Shown piece by piece: positions 1 to 8,483 of a DNA stretch of 33,975 nucleotides. Numbering within the stretch: the first letter of the stretch is position 1; each line of letters begins with the position of its first letter. The stretch comes from Candidatus Omnitrophota bacterium (GTDB taxonomy: Bacteria; Omnitrophota; Gorgyraeia; Tantalellales; Tantalellaceae), in the NCBI GenBank assembly GCA_024277375.1, contig JAJRVD010000012.1, forward strand, positions 1-33,975, in the 5' to 3' direction. The translations under genes were made by a program, and so were the position numbers. The notes under the pieces were generated by a model. That model ran no database searches. It saw nothing but the letters and a program-made list of their open reading frames with translations, and had not been told where the DNA came from.

Positions 1-66
1 AAGCGGATAACAATCCGCAGTTATCGTGAATCTTGCGAAGCGATTGATGATATTATTCGATATTAT

Positions 67-95
67 GAGATTGCTGCGTCGCTCCTCGTAATGAC
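67..95. repeat. Arm of GTCAT-type intergenic repeat
   Basis: Read on the minus strand this begins GTCATTACGAGGAGCG and ends GCAATCTC. The copy at 24375-24415 has the same start (GTCATTGCGAG) and the same end with a different middle. It looks like a single arm of a dispersed palindromic intergenic repeat. The 324 bases before the first gene otherwise hold only short hairpins and a fragment of the 129-bp repeat end. Confidence 0.6.
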
Positions 96-120
96 GTCGG
101 GGGGAGCGTGACTGAGATTA

Positions 121-136
121 ATTGCGACACAGTCTG
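121..136. repeat. Solo end of the 129-bp repeat family
   Basis: ATTGCGACACAGTCTG matches the right-hand terminal inverted repeat of the 129-bp element at 11188-11203 (ATTGCGACACAGCCTG) with one difference. No core or partner end is present nearby, so this is a remnant or solo end. Confidence 0.5.
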
Positions 137-164
137 CACGCCGCCCCTCTTTATCTGGGAGGTA

Positions 165-220
165 AGGGCTACATCACACAATGTAGCCCTAACAAGAGAT
201 CAGTGTTTTGACGTGATCTC
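165..220 (-). terminator. Two tandem hairpins downstream of the orphan gene
   Basis: Positions 165-190 form a perfect 9-bp stem (AGGGCTACA with TGTAGCCCT, 8-nt loop). Positions 196-220 form a 7-bp stem (GAGATCA with TGATCTC, 11-nt loop). They lie about 105-160 bases past the stop of the minus-strand gene at 325-687 and could end its transcript. Neither is followed by a clear T run on the minus strand, so intrinsic termination is uncertain. Confidence 0.3.
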
Positions 221-324
221 AAGAAGAAGAACCTGGCATTTTAGAACATTCAGCTTCATCAAAGCCAAGATTATCATCATACAATGCGCTAATTTGTGCA
301 CCATAACATCCATCGCGTGCCCCT

Positions 325-687
325 TTATTTTTCGTTCCTTCCTTTTACGTGTATGCGGATTTCATTAAAATAAACTATTTTGTACGCGCACGCCCCGGCG
401 ATCACATACATATCACCCAACACTTTACAAATTATCGTACTACTACCGGTATTTGTATCACTATTTCTCAAGACATGACAATTTCGTAATATACCTTCTC
501 GTTTTTTGAGAGCTACCCAGGCCTTTAAATTGGCTTTGCTTCCCGCCTGATATACATCCCGAACAAAATATTTACAGATCCATTTTTTGGTAACCCCATG
601 CATAGCCTTGTCGTTGACTTCCTCAATGGAAATTTCCTTCTTTCTGGGATTATTACCTAAAATATTCTTGTGAACCAGTTCTTTCAT
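325..687 (-). CDS. Hypothetical protein, 120 aa
   Basis: I do not recognise this 120-residue protein. It is basic and probably soluble. The N-terminal half is rich in Lys, Arg and Glu, with a motif-like stretch NDKAMHGVTKKWICKYF near residues 25-41. The C-terminal third (IICKVLGDMYVIAGACAYKIVYF) is hydrophobic and beta-like, with several cysteines, and the end is basic (HVKGRNEK). Two things support a real gene: the start codon at 687 follows an AAAGGAATAACGAG ribosome-binding region, and a TATAAT promoter lies about 90 bases upstream (777-804). It stands alone after plsY, with a 143-bp gap and its own promoter, so it is probably not part of the long operon. It could still be a spurious reading frame; a homology search would settle that. 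Confidence 0.55.
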   Translation of the reverse strand: MKELVHKNILGNNPRKKEISIEEVNDKAMHGVTKKWICKYFVRDVYQAGSKANLKAWVALKKREGILRNCHVLRNSDTNTGSSTIICKVLGDMYVIAGACAYKIVYFNEIRIHVKGRNEK

Positions 688-776
688 CTCGTTATTCCTT
701 TTAATTCAGGACTTTTTTAAAGTATTTAAAAAGTCACCTAAAATAAGGCCGTCCACCTCAATGACGACCACAATCT

Positions 777-804
777 ATTATAACGTAAATTCAGCAAAAA
801 GCAA
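777..804 (-). promoter_or_regulatory. Predicted sigma-70 promoter for the orphan gene
   Basis: On the minus strand there is TATAAT (777-782, perfect -10) and TTGCTT (799-804, weak -35) separated by 16 bp. The predicted transcript has a 5' leader of about 80 nt before the ATG at 687. That leader includes an A/T-rich hairpin around 706-732 (GACTTTTT pairing with AAAAAAGTC). Confidence 0.5.
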
Positions 805-830
805 GCATCTTTTACTGTCTTTTTTGAATC

Positions 831-1439
831 TTAACGAATCTTATTCTCCACACCCTGGATAAGTCTCCTAATATTGGCCCTGTGCTTATATACGCCTACC
901 AGACACAAGATCGAACAGAATATCACAAATCCCACATCCGCGCCCGATATAAGAGCGAATACAGGCAACGCGACCGATGCTATAATTGATGCCAGCGACA
1001 CATATTTCCATACAGAAAATATTACCACCCATACCGCGAGACCGGCCAAAAACACCCAAGGGGAAAGCGCCACCATTACGCCGGCTGTTGTGGCTACGCC
1101 CTTTCCACCTTTGAATTTCAAAAACACCGTCCAGATATGACCGGTGATAGCTGCTGCCGCTAATAACAAAAGCACGGAACCGTTTAAAGTGAGATCCACT
1201 GAAAAAATTTCATTGAAAAGCACAGGTATATACTTAACCGCCACAAAACCTTTTAAAAAATCCAACAACAGAACTATTATTCCGGGAACTTTACCTACGA
1301 TTCGAAATACATTGGTAGCTCCTACATTTCCAGAACCAAACTCACGAATATCAATCCCCTTCAGCACCTTTCCAAAAATGTACGCGGTAGGGATCGCGCC
1401 CAAAAAATACGCTAATATTATCGCTAAAAAAACATGCAT
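831..1439 (-). CDS. plsY: Glycerol-3-phosphate acyltransferase PlsY
   Basis: This 202-residue integral membrane protein transfers the acyl group of acyl-phosphate to position 1 of glycerol-3-phosphate, the first step of phospholipid synthesis in most bacteria. The family motifs are all visible: FGSGNVGATN at residues 34-43, FKGGKGVAT at 109-117 and a C-terminal HRANIRRLI. Hydrophobic segments cover roughly residues 3-23, 52-72, 85-105, 118-145 and 150-183, as expected for the multi-pass family, and the length is typical. The ATG at 1439 follows GGAG at a good distance. It is the last gene of the der side of the cluster, 210 bp after der across a repeat-filled gap. With pgsA nearby it makes a small phospholipid group. 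The assignment is secure. Confidence 0.96.
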   Translation of the reverse strand: MHVFLAIILAYFLGAIPTAYIFGKVLKGIDIREFGSGNVGATNVFRIVGKVPGIIVLLLDFLKGFVAVKYIPVLFNEIFSVDLTLNGSVLLLLAAAAITGHIWTVFLKFKGGKGVATTAGVMVALSPWVFLAGLAVWVVIFSVWKYVSLASIIASVALPVFALISGADVGFVIFCSILCLVGVYKHRANIRRLIQGVENKIR

Positions 1440-1497
1440 TTTTTATCTCCTGCTCATTTCGTTAAATACGCCTGTCCTTCTGAGACCCCGCCACCAC

Positions 1498-1635
1498 CTG
1501 TCATAATGTAGGGGCTTGATTCATCAAGCCCGTTATATCGGGTTCGATAAATCGAACCCCTACAATATGCGGGGAGCCAGCCCCACACCATTCACTATTC
1601 ACCATTTATTGTTCGCGGCCGAAGGCCGCCCCTAC
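1498..1635. repeat. 129-bp family, copy 1 (core only) plus extra hairpin arms
   Basis: The 56-nt core at 1508-1563 is complete: GTAGGGG, CTTGATTCATCAAG, CCCGTTATATCGGG, TTCGATAAATCGAA, CCCCTAC. On the left only CTGTCATAAT of the terminal repeat remains, and the right end is missing. In its place come two other short hairpins: GGGGAGCCAGCCCC (1571-1584) and GCGGCCGAAGGCCGC followed by CCCTAC (about 1616-1635). The locus is a mosaic that fills the gap between plsY and der. Confidence 0.85.
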
Positions 1636-1649
1636 GACTATGGACTGAT

Positions 1650-3017
1650 CTATGATCCGGGCTTTGGGCTGAATTTTCTTGCCTTTCTTGAGGCTTTTAG
1701 ATTTATCTTTATCGGTATCCCCGCGAATGGAAAATTTTCCCTTAACTTGTTCTCGATAAAACTCAAATGTATCGGTAAAACCATAGACGGACTATTTACA
1801 AAATATGTGAACTCTACGGGACGTCTGCCGCTTTGAGTTATGTATAGAAAATTGGGACGTTTTTTTCGCCTGGGAATAGATATCGTAGAGGGATCATTCT
1901 CTTCAAAGACCTTATTCAAACGCACAGTCGATGCTTTAAAATCAAGATTTGAGTCTATGGCCTTTACCGCTGAGATGACCCCGACTACGCCTTTTCCCGT
2001 CTTTGCCGAAATAAACTTAAGAGGGAATTTGCTAAGTTCATTAGAGGCATCGATTATCTGTTCCTCATAGTCTTCTATCGTCAGACCCTCAACCTCTCCG
2101 GCAAGATCCCATTTATTCACAAGTATGAGACATCCCTTACCTTCTTCCGCTATAAAATTCAGTATGCCCAGATCATCTTTTGTTATCCCGTCGGCAGCGT
2201 CTAACAACAAGACAACAACATCCGCCCTTTTAATAGATTGTTTCGAACGCATAATGCTAAATACATCTACTACTTTTTTGATCTTTCGTTTATGACGAAT
2301 GCCCGCGGTGTCTATCAAGATGTAATCTTCGTCTTCCCAATTGAAAAACGTATCTATAGAATCTCTGGTAGTACCGGGAATATCGCTTACAATGACCCGG
2401 TTATCCTTTAAGAGGCTGTTAATGAACGAAGATTTTCCAACATTGGGCCTGCCGACTACAGCGATCTTAAGACATCGCGGTTGTTCTTCTCCGACAGCGG
2501 CTCCGGCGGCTTCGACGGATTCGGCCACTATGGTTTTCAATGTCCTCACTCCTCTTCTGTGAAGACACGAAATTGGCAGGGGTTCGCCGAACCCCAATTG
2601 AAAAAATTCTAAAGCGTCATTCTTAAGCCTGTCATTATCCGTTTTGTTCACTACCATAATGATCGGTTTATCGGATTTTCTTAAGATCGCGGCAACCTCT
2701 TCATCCGCCGGCGAAATACCGGAGATCGCGTCCGTCACAAAAAGAACAACAGAAGCTTCCGTGATCGCGCTTGCAATCTGACTCTTTACCTGCAAAGAAA
2801 GCTCATCCTTATCTTCAAGAAGATATCCTCCTGTGTCTACTAATTTTACATGATTTCTCCCCGCCTTAATGACAGCTTCGTGTCTGTCTCTGGTAGTACC
2901 TGACTGCTCAACTACAACAGCACGCCGCTGCCCCAGGAGAACATTAAAAAGGGAAGATTTTCCGACATTTGGTCGGCCTACAATGCATATTGTGGTATTG
3001 CTCTTAGCGTTTTTCAT
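1650..3017 (-). CDS. der: GTPase Der (EngA), ribosome assembly
   Basis: Der is a tandem-GTPase protein needed for assembly of the 50S ribosomal subunit. Both G domains are intact. The first has GRPNVGKSS at residues 14-22, DTGGY at 61-65 and NKTD at 124-127. The second has GRPNVGKSS at 189-197, DTAGI at 236-240 and NKWD at 301-304. A KH-like domain follows from about residue 350, ending in a basic tail, and 455 residues is typical. The start at 3017 overlaps the end of pgsA by 14 bp, which indicates co-transcription with lepA-lepB-pgsA. EngA is normally essential, and nothing here looks degraded. Confidence 0.97.
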   Translation of the reverse strand: MKNAKSNTTICIVGRPNVGKSSLFNVLLGQRRAVVVEQSGTTRDRHEAVIKAGRNHVKLVDTGGYLLEDKDELSLQVKSQIASAITEASVVLFVTDAISGISPADEEVAAILRKSDKPIIMVVNKTDNDRLKNDALEFFQLGFGEPLPISCLHRRGVRTLKTIVAESVEAAGAAVGEEQPRCLKIAVVGRPNVGKSSFINSLLKDNRVIVSDIPGTTRDSIDTFFNWEDEDYILIDTAGIRHKRKIKKVVDVFSIMRSKQSIKRADVVVLLLDAADGITKDDLGILNFIAEEGKGCLILVNKWDLAGEVEGLTIEDYEEQIIDASNELSKFPLKFISAKTGKGVVGVISAVKAIDSNLDFKASTVRLNKVFEENDPSTISIPRRKKRPNFLYITQSGRRPVEFTYFVNSPSMVLPIHLSFIENKLRENFPFAGIPIKINLKASRKARKFSPKPGS

Positions 3018-3537
3018 TTATTTTCGACGACCCTATTCTTACGTAGTCCAGACCCGAAACAATTGTAAGGACTACCGTAATATTCCACATCCAACCGGAA
3101 TATACAAATTTCAAAAGTAAAGCGACTATCGTGAACATCTGGAAGAATGTCGTTATTTTCCCGATGATCGAGGGTTTAATATCAACCTTTCCGTTATGAA
3201 GATACATGATCACAACGCCCATGAGGATTATAACGTCCCTGCTGATTATTGCGATAGGCACATAAATCGGCATCTTCAGATATTCGGGAAGCCCGGAAAC
3301 CAGACTAAAGGTGACATAGGCACTGCCCAAAAGCATCTTATCCGCGATAGGGTCCATTATAGCGCCCAGGCGGGTCTTTTCATTACGGCTTCTGGCGATA
3401 TATCCATCCAAACCATCAGTCAAAGCCGCGACACAAAAAACCAGCAGAGCCACGTCAAGACGGTGATACAGTATGACCATGATAAAAACCGGTACAAGTA
3501 TTATTCTTAAGATCGTCAGCCTATTCGCCCAATTCAT
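3004..3537 (-). CDS. pgsA: CDP-diacylglycerol--glycerol-3-phosphate 3-phosphatidyltransferase
   Basis: This membrane enzyme joins CDP-diacylglycerol and glycerol-3-phosphate to give phosphatidylglycerol phosphate, the committed step to phosphatidylglycerol and cardiolipin. The CDP-alcohol phosphatidyltransferase signature is complete: D41-G-L-D44-G, A48-R49, G58, D62 and D66. Hydrophobic segments flank it (about residues 10-24, 28-40, 85-110, 120-150), and 177 residues is normal. The C-terminal region is less typical than the signature, so a related CDP-alcohol transferase is possible, but the N-terminal NWANRLTILRIILVPVF is the usual PgsA opening. It sits 9 bp after lepB and overlaps der by 14 bp. 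Confidence 0.9.
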   Translation of the reverse strand: MNWANRLTILRIILVPVFIMVILYHRLDVALLVFCVAALTDGLDGYIARSRNEKTRLGAIMDPIADKMLLGSAYVTFSLVSGLPEYLKMPIYVPIAIISRDVIILMGVVIMYLHNGKVDIKPSIIGKITTFFQMFTIVALLLKFVYSGWMWNITVVLTIVSGLDYVRIGSSKINEKR

Positions 3538-3546
3538 GTTCTTCTC

Positions 3547-4140
3547 CTAATCGCCTTCCTTAAAAAGCCTCATCCTTTTTACCGGCCAGTGTATCACAAA
3601 CGCCCGCCCGACAAGATTCTTCTCGGGGGCCATCCCCCAATACCTGGAATCCAGAGAATTAGCGCTGTTGTCGCCCAACACAAAGAAGTATCCTTCCGGA
3701 ACGTGTATGACCCTGTCTTCAGTGCCATATTCACCTCGGTTATAATAGAAAAACTTCTTAAAAGGCGCGGCCGTTATCCTTTTACCGTTCACGACCAGTT
3801 CACCGCCTGAGATCTTAACGGTATCCCCCGGACCCGCTATGAACCGTTTAACAAGAAATTTTTTCTTCTCCACGGGAGAAAGAAAAACCACTATATCGCC
3901 AAGCTTTGGATCCCGCACTTTTGGGAGCCTGAAATCAGTAAGCGGAATTTTCGCTCCGTAAATAAATTTACTTACAAATATCCTGTCACCTGGTTTTAAT
4001 GTCGGAAACATGGAACTCGACGGTATTTTGAACGGTTGCGCGATAAATGTCCTTATAAAAAACGCGAGTATCGCCGCGACCAATATCGGTTTTATCCATT
4101 CTTCCCACCAGTATTTCCATGTCCTTCTGTTTACCATCAT
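3547..4140 (-). CDS. lepB: Signal peptidase I
   Basis: Type I signal peptidase removes signal peptides from exported proteins at the outer face of the inner membrane. A single N-terminal membrane anchor spans about residues 14-32. The catalytic serine is S43 in [10 protein letters not shown], and the general-base lysine is K98 in [10 protein letters not shown]. The conserved [14 protein letters not shown] box is at residues 156-169. The 197-residue length is on the short, Gram-positive-like side but complete. The ATG overlaps the lepA stop by 4 bp (ATGA). A lepA-lepB pair is a common arrangement. The giant secreted protein at 26996-33619 would be one expected substrate. Confidence 0.96.
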   Translation of the reverse strand: MMVNRRTWKYWWEEWIKPILVAAILAFFIRTFIAQPFKIPSSSMFPTLKPGDRIFVSKFIYGAKIPLTDFRLPKVRDPKLGDIVVFLSPVEKKKFLVKRFIAGPGDTVKISGGELVVNGKRITAAPFKKFFYYNRGEYGTEDRVIHVPEGYFFVLGDNSANSLDSRYWGMAPEKNLVGRAFVIHWPVKRMRLFKEGD

Positions 4141-5936
4141 GATATCCTCATTGCTTTTAAAAACGCTTCTTTCGGCACATCGACCGAACCTATCTTTCTC
4201 ATTTTCTTTTTCCCTTCTTTTTGTTTCTCCCAGAGCTTTCTTTTCCGGGTGATATCACCGCCATAGCACTTGCTTGTAACATTTTTTTTGAAAGCGGCGA
4301 TGTTTTCCCTGGCCAGCACTTCACCACCGACAGCGGCTTGTAGCGCTATCTTGAACATATGTTTAGGAATAGTTTCTTTTAGCTGCTGTACCAGCTCCAG
4401 GCCCCTTCTACGCGCCTTATCTTTATGCACAATGGCGGAAAGAGCGTCACATGACACACCGTTAATAAGAATATCCATTTTAACAATATCGGATCTTCTA
4501 TAGCCAATGACCTCATAATCCAGAGACCCGTACCCCTGCGTGCAAGATTTTATCTTGTCGTAAAAATCAATAATGATCTCTGCCAGAGGAATATTATACG
4601 TCAACTGAACCTTTGTAGGGTCCAGATATTTAGTGCTTATAAATTCCCCTCTTTTATTCTCGCAGATCTTCATCAGGGTACCGATAAATTCCGACGGTGA
4701 AAATATATAGCACTTGACGAAAGGCTCTTCCACATACTCGATCTGATCTCTTTCGGGATATTTTGTAGGATTATCCACTTCGATCAACTCACCCTTTATA
4801 ATTTTCATTTTGTAGTTAACGCTTGGTGAAGAAGCAATAAGATCCAAATTAAACTCCCTCTCCAATCTTTCCTGGATTATTTCCATATGCAAAAGTCCGA
4901 GAAACCCGCATCTGAACCCAAACCCCAGCGCCGCGGAGGTTTCGGCTTCATAGACAAAAGAAGAATCCGATAAACGAAGTTTTTCCATGGCGTTTTTAAG
5001 ATCTTCATACTCTTCGTTGCTTACAGGATAAAAGCCGCTATAAACCATGGGTTTTACAGTCTGGTATCCCGGCAATGGTTCTTGCGCGGGATGCGCGACA
5101 TCGGTTATGGTATCCCCCACGACCACTTCTCTCGCTTCCTTGATATTGCAGACAATGTATCCCACTTCACCGCAACTAAGCTCCTTAACTGTTTGTTCGG
5201 ACGGCGTAAAAATGCCTACCTCTTTAACCTCGTATTTAGCCCCCTTATTCATCATCACTATCTGCATGCCCGCTTTTAATCGGCCATTCATAACCCTCAC
5301 ATATGTAATAACACCACGGTAAGAGTCGTACGACGAATCAAAGATAAGAGCTTGTAACGGTTCTTTCTGCGTCCCCGATGGCGGCGGAACCCGGCCTATA
5401 ACCGCTTCAAGAACATCCTCGGTGCCTATACCTTCCTTGGCGCTTATCAAAAGTATCTCATCATCTTCGCAACCTAACAGATCATGCATCTGGTGTTTAA
5501 CCTCTTCTATTCTCGCGCTTTTCAGATCTACTTTATTTATCACGGGAATTATTTCAAGATCATGTTCCATCGCCAGATACAGATTAGCGATAGTCTGGGC
5601 CTCGACACCCTGAACAGCATCTACGACCAAAAGCGCGCCCTCACAGGCGGCTATACTTTTTGATACTTCGTACGAAAAGTCAACATGTCCGGGCGTATCT
5701 ATAAGATTCAGCGAATATGTGGTTTTGTCGAGTGCTTTATAGAGCACTCTTACCGCGCTGGATTTTATAGTTATACCTCTCTCTCTTTCCAAGTCCATAT
5801 TATCCAGGAACTGATCTCTGAATTCTCTGCCATCTACGGTATGGGTGGTCTGTATTATCCTGTCCGCAAGCGTAGACTTCCCATGATCGATATGAGCTAT
5901 AATGCAAAAGTTCCGGATCTTTTTTAATTTATCCAT
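4137..5936 (-). CDS. lepA: Elongation factor 4 (LepA)
   Basis: EF4 is a ribosome-bound GTPase of the EF-G family linked to back-translocation and subunit biogenesis. At 599 residues it has the standard length. AHIDHGKST (residues 14-22) is G1, and [16 protein letters not shown] and NKVDL are the following G motifs. The LepA-specific C-terminal domain is present, ending in [10 protein letters not shown] near the terminus (canonical IPQEAF box). The start follows no clear Shine-Dalgarno sequence; instead a perfect 22-bp palindrome lies 15 bases upstream (5952-5973). It overlaps lepB by 4 bp and follows the phosphohexomutase gene by 44 bp. Confidence 0.97.
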   Translation of the reverse strand: MDKLKKIRNFCIIAHIDHGKSTLADRIIQTTHTVDGREFRDQFLDNMDLERERGITIKSSAVRVLYKALDKTTYSLNLIDTPGHVDFSYEVSKSIAACEGALLVVDAVQGVEAQTIANLYLAMEHDLEIIPVINKVDLKSARIEEVKHQMHDLLGCEDDEILLISAKEGIGTEDVLEAVIGRVPPPSGTQKEPLQALIFDSSYDSYRGVITYVRVMNGRLKAGMQIVMMNKGAKYEVKEVGIFTPSEQTVKELSCGEVGYIVCNIKEAREVVVGDTITDVAHPAQEPLPGYQTVKPMVYSGFYPVSNEEYEDLKNAMEKLRLSDSSFVYEAETSAALGFGFRCGFLGLLHMEIIQERLEREFNLDLIASSPSVNYKMKIIKGELIEVDNPTKYPERDQIEYVEEPFVKCYIFSPSEFIGTLMKICENKRGEFISTKYLDPTKVQLTYNIPLAEIIIDFYDKIKSCTQGYGSLDYEVIGYRRSDIVKMDILINGVSCDALSAIVHKDKARRRGLELVQQLKETIPKHMFKIALQAAVGGEVLARENIAAFKKNVTSKCYGGDITRKRKLWEKQKEGKKKMRKIGSVDVPKEAFLKAMRIS

Positions 5937-5951
5937 AATGTTATACTTTGT

Positions 5952-5973
5952 GGGGCACGGCGCGCCGTGCCCC
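5952..5973. repeat. Perfect 22-bp GC palindrome between pgm-like gene and lepA
   Basis: The half-site GGGGCACGGCG (5952-5962) is followed directly by its exact complement CGCCGTGCCCC (5963-5973). In RNA it would form a 9-bp stem with a CGCG loop. It sits within the 44-bp pgm-lepA gap, close to the lepA start. The GGGGC...GCCCC ends recall the arms of the 129-bp repeat family, but the sequence differs. Confidence 0.8.
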
Positions 5974-5980
5974 TGCCTTC

Positions 5981-7420
5981 CTAATCTTTAGACGTTAATA
6001 ACGAGAACGCGTACTTCTTAGCGAACTCCAGGTATCTTAATGATTCTTTTTTGGAACGTGTCTCAGAATAAAATCTCAATTTTGGCTCTGTTCCTGAAAG
6101 TCTCACCAAGAGCCAGCTTCCGTCCTCACATATGAATTTCATCCCGTCATAGTCTTTTATTTCGACAACTTTTTTGCCCAGAACTTTCTTAAGGGGATTT
6201 TTTGCTATACCCTTCACAAGGTTTCTTCTTTTCGTTTCCGGGAAAACCAGATCTTCTCTCTCATAGACATAGTTACCGTATTTTTCGTTCATATCTTCAA
6301 CTATTCGCGACAGTTTTTTCTCCTCGGCGATCAGAAGTTCCATAATAAGAAGCGCCGAAAGGAATCCGTCACGTTCAGGAACATACCCTTTAAACCCTAT
6401 ACCGCCGGTCTCTTCTCCGCCGATAAGTATATCCTTTTTCGTCATCATATCGCAAATATATTTAAACCCGACAGAAGTCTCATACACCTTAAGACCGTAT
6501 TCATCACATATCTTATTGATCAGCCCTGTCCCGCATATCGTCTGAATAACCCCTCCTTTCATTTCGCGGTTATTCAATAGATGGAGAAGCAAAAGCGCCA
6601 TAGCTTTGTGCCCGGAAAGTATCTTCCCTTCGTCATCCACAACAGCAAACCTGTCAGCATCGCCATCGGTAGCTATACCCAGATCATAATTACCATTTTT
6701 CATTCTCTCCATAAGTTCCTGAAGATGATTTTCGTTCGGTTCAGGCGCACGGCCATGGAATCCGGGATTATTATCAGCATACATGAAATCGAGTTTTATA
6801 TCGCTTCCCTTAAGGATATCCTTAAGATACGTACCTCCGGTCCCATTCATCGAATCCACCAGAACCCTGAGTTTAGCTTTTTTTAGAAGCTTCATATCAG
6901 CGTATTTCTTTATCCAATCAAGCAGTGGAGTTATGATATCCTCCACTGCAATTTCCTTATTTTTTATTCCTTCTTCCAGAGACACCTCTTTGACATGCGT
7001 TTTATATAGCCTCTTTTCGATAGCGTCGATAATGTCACTCCCGGCGGAACCCGCAAAAAACCCTTTGTATTTTATACCGTTGTAGCATGCGGGGTTATGG
7101 CTTGCCGTTATCATCACGCCCCCTGACAATTTTTTGTTCTTTATATGCACACATACCGCGGGTGTCGGACAAGATTTGTCGGAAAGTATCACTTTTATCC
7201 CATTGGCGGCTAGAACCCCTGCTATTATCTCCGCGTATTTATCTGACAAAAACCGCGTATCATATCCGATAACGATCTTTCTTTTCTTATAAATGGGCTG
7301 TTTACGCGACTTAACAAAATCAGCTATAGCCTGACCGACTATTTTTACATTCTCGAAAGTAAAATCCTCACTTATGATAGCTCTCCATCCATCGGTACCA
7401 AATTTGATGTTTCTAGCCAT
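5981..7420 (-). CDS. Phosphohexomutase (phosphoglucomutase/phosphomannomutase family)
   Basis: This 479-residue alpha-D-phosphohexomutase moves the phosphate between C6 and C1 of a hexose, feeding nucleotide-sugar or glycogen synthesis. The four family signatures are present: the phosphoserine loop TASHNP with S107, the metal-binding DGDADRF at residues 252-258, the sugar-binding GEETGG at 335-340, and the phosphate-binding RLSGTEP at 440-446. The N-terminal [10 protein letters not shown] is also typical. Whether it prefers glucose, mannose or both cannot be told from motifs. It has a strong ribosome-binding site (GGAGGAG) before the ATG at 7420. A 129-bp repeat separates it from rpe upstream, and 44 bp with a palindrome separate it from lepA. 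Confidence 0.92.
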   Translation of the reverse strand: MARNIKFGTDGWRAIISEDFTFENVKIVGQAIADFVKSRKQPIYKKRKIVIGYDTRFLSDKYAEIIAGVLAANGIKVILSDKSCPTPAVCVHIKNKKLSGGVMITASHNPACYNGIKYKGFFAGSAGSDIIDAIEKRLYKTHVKEVSLEEGIKNKEIAVEDIITPLLDWIKKYADMKLLKKAKLRVLVDSMNGTGGTYLKDILKGSDIKLDFMYADNNPGFHGRAPEPNENHLQELMERMKNGNYDLGIATDGDADRFAVVDDEGKILSGHKAMALLLLHLLNNREMKGGVIQTICGTGLINKICDEYGLKVYETSVGFKYICDMMTKKDILIGGEETGGIGFKGYVPERDGFLSALLIMELLIAEEKKLSRIVEDMNEKYGNYVYEREDLVFPETKRRNLVKGIAKNPLKKVLGKKVVEIKDYDGMKFICEDGSWLLVRLSGTEPKLRFYSETRSKKESLRYLEFAKKYAFSLLTSKD

Positions 7421-7448
7421 TTATTCTCCTCCGTTGTTTATCCTCTTA

Positions 7449-7619
7449 TTAGACTCATTCAAAACGCTGTTTTTTTATCAGACTGCGTCATAATGTAGGG
7501 GCTTGATTCATCAAGCCCGTTATATCGGGTTCGATGAATCGAACCCCTACAATATGTTGTATGCGGCCATCCGCGAAACAAATTACGGTACAGCCTGAAT
7601 GACGAGAATTCCATTTTGC
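7449..7619. repeat. 129-bp repeat, copy 2 (full length) with conserved flanks
   Basis: The element proper is 7475-7603, exactly 129 bp. It has a left end (TTATCAGACTGCGTCATAAT), the core at 7495-7550, a 31-nt segment with a GCGGCCATCCGC hairpin, and a right end (ATTACGGTACAGCCTGAATGAC). Conserved flanks extend the similarity. On the left, TTAGACTCAT and AAAACGCTGTTTTTTT are shared with the copy at 17402. On the right, TTCCATTTTGC is also shared with that copy. It fills the gap between the rpe stop (7628) and the pgm-like start (7420). Confidence 0.9.
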
Positions 7620-7627
7620 ACAAGTCT

Positions 7628-8269
7628 TTATCCTCTGAGACCCTTGATCGCCTCAGCATAACTTTCCTTACCAAAAACCGCGGTACCCGCCACCAGGACA
7701 TCCGCGCCGGCGGTTATCGCTTCTTTAGCGGTATCTTTTGTTATTCCGCCGTCTACCTGCACGTATCCGTTGAATTCCTTCTTAAGCTGTTCTATCTTTG
7801 GCATCATATCACGCATAAAACTCTGACCGGCAAACCCCGGCTCTACCGTCATCACGAGCACCATATCGACCTTATCCAGAAGGCCGTCGAGGGAGGACAA
7901 GTCTGTTCCGGGTTTTATGGACACCCCCGCCTTTTTCCCTTTAGATCGTATTTTAGCGATGGTTCCAGCCGGATCTTTACAGGCTTCAACGTGAAACGTA
8001 ATAAAATCGCTGCCCGCGTCGGCAAACTCCTCAACATACTGCCCCGGATCATCGATCATTAAATGCACATCAAAGATCAACTTGGTCGTCTGTCGTACCG
8101 CCCTGACGACAAGCGGTCCTATTGTAATATTAGGAACAAATTTTCCGTCCATAACATCTATATGAACCCAATCAGCTCCCGCGCTATCGATGGCCTTCAC
8201 TTCTTCGGCTAACCTGCCAAAATCCGCCGATAATATGCTCGGCGCTATCAATATCTTCTTATCAGACAT
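7628..8269 (-). CDS. rpe: Ribulose-phosphate 3-epimerase
   Basis: This TIM-barrel enzyme interconverts ribulose-5-phosphate and xylulose-5-phosphate in the pentose phosphate pathway. It supplies precursors for the PRPP used by the his and trp genes upstream. Metal and catalytic residues are visible: H37 and D39 in HIDVMDG, H69 in FDVHLM and D173 in VDGGI. IAPSILSADF at residues 8-17 and EPGFAGQSF at 143-151 are also diagnostic. At 213 residues it is complete. The ATG at 8269 follows AAAGGAG at about 9 nt. Repeat-filled gaps lie on both sides: 214 bp to the M16 peptidase and 207 bp to the phosphohexomutase. Confidence 0.96.
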   Translation of the reverse strand: MSDKKILIAPSILSADFGRLAEEVKAIDSAGADWVHIDVMDGKFVPNITIGPLVVRAVRQTTKLIFDVHLMIDDPGQYVEEFADAGSDFITFHVEACKDPAGTIAKIRSKGKKAGVSIKPGTDLSSLDGLLDKVDMVLVMTVEPGFAGQSFMRDMMPKIEQLKKEFNGYVQVDGGITKDTAKEAITAGADVLVAGTAVFGKESYAEAIKGLRG

Positions 8270-8306
8270 GTTTAACCACTCCTTTAGCCCGCTGTTTGTT
8301 GCGTTA

Positions 8307-8319
8307 GGGGACTGTCCCC
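8307..8319. repeat. Short GGGGAC palindrome
   Basis: GGGGAC, a single T, then GTCCCC form a perfect 6-bp inverted repeat just upstream of rpe. The ends resemble the GGGG...CCCC arms seen in the other gaps. Confidence 0.5.
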
Positions 8320-8328
8320 GATCTATTC

Positions 8329-8428
8329 TTTGTCATCTCGAGCGAGCGCAGCGAGCCGAGAGATCTTTATACTGTTTTGTAGATCCCTCCGCTTCGCTCA
8401 CTTCGTTCGCTTCGGTCGGGATGACAAA
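8329..8428. repeat. 100-bp palindromic GTCAT repeat
   Basis: The ends TTTGTCAT (8329-8336) and ATGACAAA (8421-8428) are exact inverted copies. Each arm continues with GAGCGAGCGCAGCG-like sequence (left) or CGAAGCGAACGAAGTG-like sequence (right, complement) and closes on GATCT around 8363 and AGATCC around 8391. The overall fold is a long imperfect hairpin. The fragments at 33771-33817, 24375-24415 and 67-95 share the GTCAT start and the AATCT or GATCT end. It lies in the gap between the M16 peptidase gene and rpe. Confidence 0.75.
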
Positions 8429-8483
8429 CGTTCTTTGTGTTTATTGTGTTCCCGGATCAACCCTACAAACTCCATAAACCCTA

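Noticed and set aside
108-368. Plus-strand 86-residue reading frame at the left end
   Set aside because: It runs through repeat remnants and two hairpins, has no ribosome-binding site, has a low-complexity translation and opposes all other genes.
7495-7550. Cloverleaf core as a tRNA gene
   Set aside because: The arms are 14-nt hairpins with 2-6-nt loops. There is no anticodon loop, no TTCRA-type T-loop in place and the total of 56 nt is too short.
7459-7701. Minus-strand reading frames across repeat copies 2 and 3 (also 11002-11247) giving nearly identical peptides containing GLDESSPYIM
   Set aside because: The shared peptide is only the translation of the 129-bp repeat; the rest differs, and the frame at 7459 overlaps rpe.
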